Shown here: positions 57,750 to 64,000 of the stretch, one piece after another
Layout: the number at the start of each line of letters is the position of its first letter
How positions within the stretch are numbered: the first letter of the stretch is position 1
DNA from: Ziziphus jujuba
Lineage: Eukaryota; Streptophyta; Magnoliopsida; Rosales; Rhamnaceae
DNA length: 64,000 nt
Reading direction: 5' to 3'
NCBI RefSeq assembly: GCF_031755915.1
Contig: NC_083382.1
Location: 28,496,001 to 28,560,000, forward strand
Made by a program: the position numbers and the translations under genes
Notes under the pieces: model-generated
Database searches by the model: none
What the model was told of the DNA's origin: nothing
What the model saw: the letters and a program-made list of their open reading frames with translations, nothing else

Positions 57750-59440
57750 GCTGGTGGATAATGATTTTAGCTAACAGTGAAAAATTGGGAGGTAGTTTTG
57801 TGAACAAGGTATTGATGATTCGATTGAGAGTTGTTCTATGAGGGATTTAGGATCTATTGGTCTTAAATTCACATGGAACAGTTGTAGGATGGTAAAAATT
57901 TGATTAATGAGAGACTTGATAAGCCTATGAGAATGTAGATTGGAGGGAACTCTTTTTTGAAGATGTGGTTAAGAACCTTCATAAAGCAGAATCCGATCAT
58001 CATCCTATTCTTATCAATTTGAAAAAGCATCAAGTTATTCATGATGAGAAGAATCTAAAACTTTTCAAATTCGAAAATAAGTGGTTTCAACCCATGTCAG
58101 TTTGATCAATTTATTAAAGATGAATGGAATGCTAGTAATTATGATTTCCCGAGAGAAAGTTCTAGCCCTGTTGAGAAGCTTAAAATATGGAATAGAGAGG
58201 TCTTTGGTAATATTTTTCTAAAGAAGAAAAACAATTATTACAAAGTTAAACGGGATTCAGAAGAAGTTATATGTAAAGTATAATCCTTTTCTTATGGCTC
58301 TTGAAAAAAAGTTGATAAGAGACTTCAATAAAATTCTTAAACGTAAGAAATTCTTCGGTTTCAAAAATCTAAGTGTATGTTTTTTGGGGTCAAAATCTAA
58401 CTGTAATTAGCTGCAAGAGGATGGGATAGAATTAACACTAGCTTTGTACATCTTTCTACTGTTGATAAGAGACTTCAATAAAATTCTTAAACGTAAGAAA
58501 TTCTTCGGTTTCAAAAATCTAAGTGTATTTTTTTTGGGGTCAAAATCTAACTGTAATTAGCTGCAAGAGGATGGGATAGAATTAACACTAGCTTTGTACA
58601 TCTTTCTACTGTTGTTAAATGGAGGAGGGATAAAGTTAGTATGCCTTGAAATGAGGATCGGCAGTGGATTGAAAACAGTGTTCAAAAAGTTTGGTTGTAT
58701 CCTATTTTGAAAAGATATATTATGTTGAAGATGTGGAGCAATGGAATGATGTTGTTCAAAATTTGTTTCCCGTTTTGTTTGAGTAGGATAGAGGCAGATT
58801 TGCCAGACCTGTTACTGATGCTTATACTAAAGAAGTTAAGTTTGTTTAGCATTGGCCCTTGGAAAGCCCCTGGACCTGATGGTTTTCCTATGGGTTTCTA
58901 TAAAAAATTATGGAGTTTACTGGGTTATAAAATTTGTGTGAGGTGGTGAAGTTGATTTTTCTACTGGAAAATCCTCGAAGGTTTGAACTCTTCCCTAATT
59001 GTTGTTATTCCGAAGGTGGATAAGCCTCGTAGTATGATAATTTTAGACCTATTAATCTTTGCAACACCCTTTACTAAGTTGTTAGCAAAGTGATTGTCAA
59101 AAAACAGAGGGCTAAAATGGAGAAAGTGATAAGTCCAAATCAAGTGAGTTTTATTCCACGGAGACAAATCCTAAACAATATTGTGGCCGTGGTTAAAAGT
59201 GTTCTTCGCCTTTTTTCATAACTGTAAGAGTGAGAAAGATCTTATTATATGGAAAATTGATGTTGAAAAATCTTATTATAGAATCAATTGAATTTCTTGA
59301 GGAAGGCGTTGGAGAAGGGTTGGTATTCTGAATAAGTGAAAGAATCTTATTTGTCAGTGTATTAATGTTGAAAGTGTGAGATTTTTGTGGAACGGGGAGT
59401 TGTATAGAACATTTATTCCTGAACGTGAGATAAGGCAATC
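57750..59440 (+). pseudogene. LINE (L1-type) endonuclease and reverse transcriptase fragment
   Basis: In shifting frames the + strand shows the end of the endonuclease domain (SDHHPILINLKKH, about 57995-58035), the linker (FIKDEWNASNYDFPRESSSP), and RT segments: IGPWKAPGPDGFPMGFYKKL (about 58850-58910), a PISLCN-like piece, VIVKKQRAKMEKVISPNQ and FIPRRQILNNIV, and finally LWNGELYRTFIPEREIRQ (about 59385-59437). It stops just before the catalytic block. A direct 150-bp duplication (58311-58460 and 58461-58610), stops and frameshifts make it dead. No tail is present at the right edge. Confidence 0.8.
58311..58610 (+). repeat. 150-bp tandem duplication inside the LINE fragment
   Basis: GTTGATAAGAGACTTC starts both copies (58311 and 58461), and TTTCTACT precedes each junction. 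The copies are the same length and nearly identical, so the duplication is recent compared with the decay of the LINE. Confidence 0.88.
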
Positions 59441-60395
59441 TGGTAGCGAGAGATTTGTTGTGCCGAGAAAATGAAAGAAAGAGCAAGAACTTGCTAAAAG
59501 CAAAGAAGACCAATTTTTATAAACTGTCAGAATTGCTGAGCAACCTTTCAACAAGCTGTTCATACAAAGACTAAAAATCACGCACCAACCAAAGTTTGTT
59601 AAATCAACTTATAACAAACAGACTAAGATATAACTAATTCTGAGCTGACTTGGACTGATGAGCTGGCAAACCTTCTTAACATAAGCTGGAGATTACACAA
59701 GCAGCTGGGCAAGGCAAAACTGACTTTGCCTAACAGGTAGGAAGAAGTAATCGATAAATATTTGCTCACATGATCTCAATCTAATTATAATTAGGGAACA
59801 AAACCAAAATGATGATGGACATTCAGATGACCATTCTAAAAGCTTCTACTTAGTCCGTTAATGACAAATCTTTCTGAATTTAGTCCTCACCAGGGTTGCT
59901 AAGATTTTTAATTGTTTTTACTTTTCGTATAAACCAAAAAGTGCATGATATATATTTGAGGAATTGAAAAGATCGTTCAATTCATACGTCCACCCTTAAT
60001 TAACCATTTTTAGAAATCTAATAATAACATATGTGTACAAGTGCAAATCAAATTCCATATATGCATGGAGGCATTCCAAAATTGTTTGTTACAGTAAATA
60101 GGAATATTCAAAATGGATAAGTGCTATAAGATTACCATATCCATACATATAATATATATATATATATATGGAAATTTTATGGTGAGAACGGTCCGCATTA
60201 GGACCGCAGTATTAGTGACTGTTTTTCATAGTATTAACGACGGTTCTTTAGAAAATCATCACCAATACTATGAAAAACCGTACCAATACTGTGGTCTGCA
60301 TGAGGACCGTCCGCACCATAGACGGACTATATATATATATTCCCAACTTGAAGACACTTATGATTAGTGTGTGAACTAGTAGACTAGAAAAGGCG
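59441..60395. other. Spacer and upstream region of the MMP pseudogene
   Basis: 59441-59800 shares a block with 62388-62800 (TTTGTTGTGCC at one end, TTTGCCTAACAGGTAGGAAG towards the other). Its origin is unknown. 59820-60395 is the MMP upstream region, interrupted by the hairpin element at about 60170-60328. Confidence 0.6.
60170..60328. mobile_element. Hairpin MITE (foldback element)
   Basis: About 160 bp with long inverted arms. TATGGTGAGAACGGTCC near 60179 matches the complement of the segment ending about 60320, and the pairing continues inwards through TTTTTCATAGTATT (about 60221-60234) to a loop of about 30 bp. The equivalent upstream regions of the MMPs at 55555 and 63281 lack it. It is flanked by (TA)n, so the target duplication cannot be defined. 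Confidence 0.68.
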
Positions 60396-61506
60396 ATGGC
60401 CACAAGTTTGCTCTATGTTTTTGTTTGTCTCCTTGTCCTTGTAGTAACATAATTGTCTTTTGAAGTTGAATCTAGACGTCCACCCCAGGCCTCAGTGAGG
60501 ACTACGAATTTTTTTCTGGAAAACCAAAGTGGCCATATAATCTAATTAGATACAGAGTCGACTCTGGCATTCAATATCCAGAAGCTATAAATGAAGAGCA
60601 GTTCAAATCTGCTTTAGAAATATCAGGAATAGTATATACAGAAAATTGAGTTTTGACAAGTGAGGAGGCTTTAGTGGATCATCCACCTGACGTCAGGACG
60701 GGGTTCTATATGTTAAAAAGTAAATAATAAATAATTTGTAATTTTGTATCAAAGTCGGCAGCATGAGGAAAAGTTTGATTTGGATACTTCATGGTTAAGA
60801 GAGTAGAAAAGTGACATGCGTCTTGCATTTAATGTAAGGAAATCAAATTGTTTACCAAAACCATAGTAAGTTGCCACACACAAGCTAGCTTTAAATATAT
60901 TGAGTAGTCAGTTAATAGGTTGACATGTGTACTCAAATGAGCTGTACTTTTACATGTATTGAAAAGAAAACAGCGAAGCATATGGCGGTTGTTTACCTTA
61001 AACCTCCTCTTTTAAGCTTATATATAGGCTTTGTACCAACTTATTTTGAATTAATGAAAAAGAGCAATAATTACATATATTCCTTCTTTATTTTTTTAGC
61101 TCTTCTCTTCCTTCAAATTAGAATTAGCCTCGGCCACTCTCCTTTCTTTTACCTCTTCTATTTTATCCAAGTCTCCCATTTTTCACATATTATCCAACAC
61201 TATAGAGGTGATCACGGTGATGGTTATCCGTTGCTTCAATTTTAGATCATGCTTTTTCACCAACTGATGGAAGGATGCATTTTTAATGCCGCCCAAATTT
61301 GGAGCATCAACGATTCAATCGGCCAAAATCAATATGACCTCGTGTGAACAGTTATTCATGAATTAGGACATGTTCTTGGACTTGACCATAGTCAAGACGT
61401 AAATGCTATCATGTATTTAACAGCTGATCCTGGGGTCATGAGTAGGTATTTGAATGAAGATGACATTCTAGCTATAACTAATTTATATCCTTGGCGGCCT
61501 TTTTAA
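60396..61506 (+). pseudogene. Matrix metalloproteinase pseudogene, interrupted by a solo LTR
   Basis: The start ATG and signal peptide match the copies at 55555 and 63281, but TAA replaces a Gln/Lys codon after 18 residues. The sequence then jumps from the end of the signal region (GAATCTAGACG) to EDYEFF, so nearly all of the prodomain including the cysteine switch is deleted. Further lesions are a TGA in the former ENC region, the LTR at 60711-61199, and frameshifts and stops after the ion-binding loop. The zinc site is recognisable at about 61360-61395 but reads HELGHVLGLDH with flanking stops. It ends with TAA at 61504-61506. It is not functional. Confidence 0.92.
60711..61199 (+). mobile_element. 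489-bp solo LTR inside the MMP pseudogene
   Basis: It begins TGTTAAAAAGTAAA and ends TATCCAACA, with CTATA at 60706-60710 and 61200-61204. Removing it and one CTATA restores the MMP reading across the GDHGDG loop. TTATATATAGGC near 61018 is a good TATA box. The layout resembles a copia LTR. The internal open frame (60925-61245) is an artefact. Confidence 0.85.
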
Positions 61507-62328
61507 ACTTTTAAAACAAGTAGACAATGCAGGTTTTCTATTCGCACGTATTATATCATTATTATTAGTATTATTTTCATTTTTAATTACTTGACGACCT
61601 GGGATTATTACCAAGTGGTCATCAGTTACCAACCAGACCGTCCCATGTAATGCTTTTTCGGGCAATGATCCTTCCAATAATACTATGTAATGTTGTGCTT
61701 AATATGCTTTTATTTTGTAGCACTTTTAAAATCTTTTGAAAGTTGAACAAGAACATTTTAAACAATTAAATTGCTTTAGGAAAGGCCCAACCAAAATGAT
61801 GATGGATTCAGATGATTGTTCTTTTCAAATGCTTTTTTTATTTTTATTTTTTTTAAATAAATTAGGGAGAGAGATTTTAGCTTCACATTGAACTCAAGAT
61901 ATGGTTACCAGAGTGATTATCGTTATATGGGCTATGCCAACGGAACCTCTGCCATTCAACCTTGATATAAGAAATGTTACAATTAATTCAAGGATTATAA
62001 GATTATACAGTCCATAAATTGTCTTCGAGTTCAGGCCTTATCAAACTTGGTAGATTTTTAAAATTAATTAGTCGTTAGGCTATAATATATGGTTTTATTA
62101 TTTTATATGCCCGTAATAGGGGTGAAAATTGAAGCAAGGCAGAAGTTTAATTCTTTTCTGTTAGACTAAGATCCATTTACATTAATATGTACAACAAATG
62201 GTTCAATGAGTTGAGATTAAAGTATCCGTAAGCTTAGTTCAGCGATAAAGGGATAAACTATGGAAGACCGTTTTCCTTGCACAAATAAACACAAATGAAC
62301 TATCTCAAATTAATCACAGACGACACAA

Positions 62329-62361
<33 letters not shown>

Positions 62362-63280
62362 ACTTGAAAACGACTGATACTAAAATCGGTAGTGAGAGAT
62401 TTGTTGTGCCTAGAAAATGAAAAAAAGAAAAAGAAAATGCGAGACAAGCAAAGAAAATTTAGAGAGAAAACAAATTAAAGCTTCTAAGAAATTCTGTTGG
62501 ACTAGTTTTTCATAAAGTTTCAGAATTACAGAGCAAGCTTTCAACAAGCTTTTAATACAAAGAAGATTATGCTCTAACCAAAGTTTGTTAAACGAACTTA
62601 TGACAAACAAACTGAGAATTAACTAATTCTTAGCTGTCTTTAACTGATGAGCCGGCACACCTTTACATAAGCTGGAGAATACATAGGCTGCTGAGCTGGA
62701 AGAACTTAATTTTCTTCAAACTAAACTTGCTTTGCCTAACAGGTAGGAAGAATTAATTGATAAACATTTGCAGATATTATCACAATCTAGCCAATTAGGG
62801 AACAAAACCAAAATAATGATGGATTCAGATGATCATTCTTAATTATCAAAAGCTTCTATTATCCACCATTCAACTTGGATATATACAGTCCATAAATGAC
62901 AATTAAATCTTTCTGAATTTAGTCCTCACCAGTGTCAGTAGATTTTTAATTTGTTTTTACTTAACCATGATATATTTTTTTTTTATGGATTGAAAGATCT
63001 TTCAATTCATACAGTACGAGGGATAATATCCAGTATTCCACCGTGAATGAACCGTTTTTAGAAATCTAATAATAACATATTTGTACAATTACAAATCAAA
63101 TTCCATATATGCATGGTGGCTTTCCAAAATTGTCATTTACAATAGATACATAGATTAAGAATGAATAAATGCTGATAAGATTGCCATATCCATTCAATTA
63201 AAAAAAATTATACGTAGATATTTCCAACTTATTCCATGCAAACACATATGATTAGTTTGCGTAGTAGACTTGAAAAGGCA
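61507..63280. other. Spacer between MMP pseudogene and last MMP
   Basis: 61507-62280 matches the 3' flank of the MMP at 55555, without that copy's insertions. (TTA)n lies at about 62330-62359. 62388-62800 matches 59441-59800. 62880-63280 is the MMP upstream block. No gene is seen. Confidence 0.62.
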
Positions 63281-64000
63281 ATGGCCACAAGTTTGTTCTA
63301 TGTTTTGGTTTGTCTCCTTGTCCTTATAGTAACACAATTGCCTTTCGAAGTTGAATCAAGACGTCTAGTGCACCCCAAGCCTCACTACTCCAATTTCCTT
63401 GTCAATCTTGATGGTGTAAGCATGGGCCAGACAGCGAAAGGAATCCCTGAGCTCAGACGCTACCTCAAGAGATTTGGATACCTAAACAAGGAATACAGTC
63501 CGGATGATAACAACCAAGAATTATATGATGAGGTTTTGGAGTCTGCAGTAAAACTCTATCAGACATTTTTCAAATTGAATGTTACTGGCAAGCTTGATTC
63601 TGAGACCATTGAAGTAATGGCAAAGGTAAGGTGTGGAGTACCAGATAATCCTGTCCAAGTACTTTCCAAGAAGAAGCAGGAGGCCATCCATGGCAAACAA
63701 AAACACAAGTACTTGATCAACATAGGTGCTGACTACGCATTTTTTCTGGGAAGTCCAAAATGGGGATATTTTGAGCTTACTTACAGAATCGAATCTAGTG
63801 CGGAACCAGTAGGCGGTTTCACGGTAGAAGAGTTCGAAGTTGCTCTAGGACGAGCAGCAATAGAATGGTCGGACAATTCCATGTTCACAATTGAAGAGGC
63901 TGCAGGTGGCGTTGAACCTTCCATAAGGACAGGGTTCCATAGAGGTGATCATGGTGATGGTTTTGTGTTCACAAATCCAACTTTAGCTCATGCTTTTGCG
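63281..64000 (+). CDS. Plant matrix metalloproteinase (partial, runs off window end)
   Basis: 240 codons are open to the window edge. The signal peptide (MATSLFYVLVCLLVLIV) and prodomain closely match the copy at 55555. The cysteine switch is VRCGVPD with Cys118, keeping the Pro-Asp but with Val for the first Pro. The catalytic domain begins KWGYFELTYRI. Unlike the copy at 55555 it keeps the Trp of the AIEWSDNS helix. The ion-binding loop GDHGDG is present, and the frame ends at LAHAFA before the zinc site. No defect is visible so far. It is probably a functional secreted MMP, but the catalytic HExxH lies outside the window. Confidence 0.88.
   Translation, partial: MATSLFYVLVCLLVLIVTQLPFEVESRRLVHPKPHYSNFLVNLDGVSMGQTAKGIPELRRYLKRFGYLNKEYSPDDNNQELYDEVLESAVKLYQTFFKLNVTGKLDSETIEVMAKVRCGVPDNPVQVLSKKKQEAIHGKQKHKYLINIGADYAFFLGSPKWGYFELTYRIESSAEPVGGFTVEEFEVALGRAAIEWSDNSMFTIEEAAGGVEPSIRTGFHRGDHGDGFVFTNPTLAHAFA

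Noticed and set aside
60925..61245. 106-codon frame ending in RGDHGDGYP
   Set aside because: Most of it is solo LTR. Only the last residues come from the MMP ion-binding loop after the LTR junction.

Overview
The window is repeat-rich nuclear DNA from a flowering plant, most likely a eudicot. The evidence is intronless matrix metalloproteinase (MMP) genes of plant type, Ty1/copia and Ty3/gypsy chromovirus retroelements with primer sites matching plant initiator-Met tRNA, AT-rich spacers and SSR tracts. The species cannot be named from the sequence alone. All boundaries were read by eye.

Host genes. The only host genes recognised form a tandem MMP cluster, all on the + strand. Present are the last codons of one copy (1-42), an intact copy (1973-2971), a stray promoter remnant (about 21497-21865), a 5' fragment cut by an LTR (48398 to about 48630), an intact copy (55555-56523), a pseudogene split by a solo LTR (60396-61506), and a copy running off the window end (63281-64000). 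The products are predicted secreted zinc endopeptidases with a signal peptide, a peptidoglycan-binding-like prodomain, a cysteine switch and an HExGHxxGxxH catalytic site. The two complete copies lack the hydrophobic C-terminal tail of membrane-anchored plant MMPs. Two duplication series are visible: a unit of about 2.93 kb at the left edge, and three units at about 55.0, 59.5 and 62.4 kb.

Transposons fill most of the rest. (1) A full-length but decayed copia element (5226-16139, 191-bp LTRs, TSD TTTTA) contains a solo gypsy LTR, which itself contains a second solo LTR, and also a small TRIM element. (2) A chromodomain Ty3/gypsy element lies on the - strand (24177-46657, LTRs of about 2.84 kb, TSD AATAT). 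It carries three later insertions: a solo LTR of its own family in its 3' LTR, a 6.3-kb pol-less gypsy element at its polypurine tract (29857-36192, LTRs of 1137 bp, TSD CCCCC), and another solo LTR in its integrase (36884-39746). (3) Further solo LTRs of this family are at 17918-21138 and 49088-52135, with rearranged fragments at 21870-23904 and 48615-54958. (4) Smaller elements are a hAT-like element, a hairpin MITE, three short solo LTRs and LINE fragments, including one reduced to little more than its poly-A tail.

The MMP genes are the only likely functional host loci. The mobile elements explain how the array was expanded, interrupted and broken. No tRNA, rRNA, CRISPR array or prokaryote-type operon was seen.
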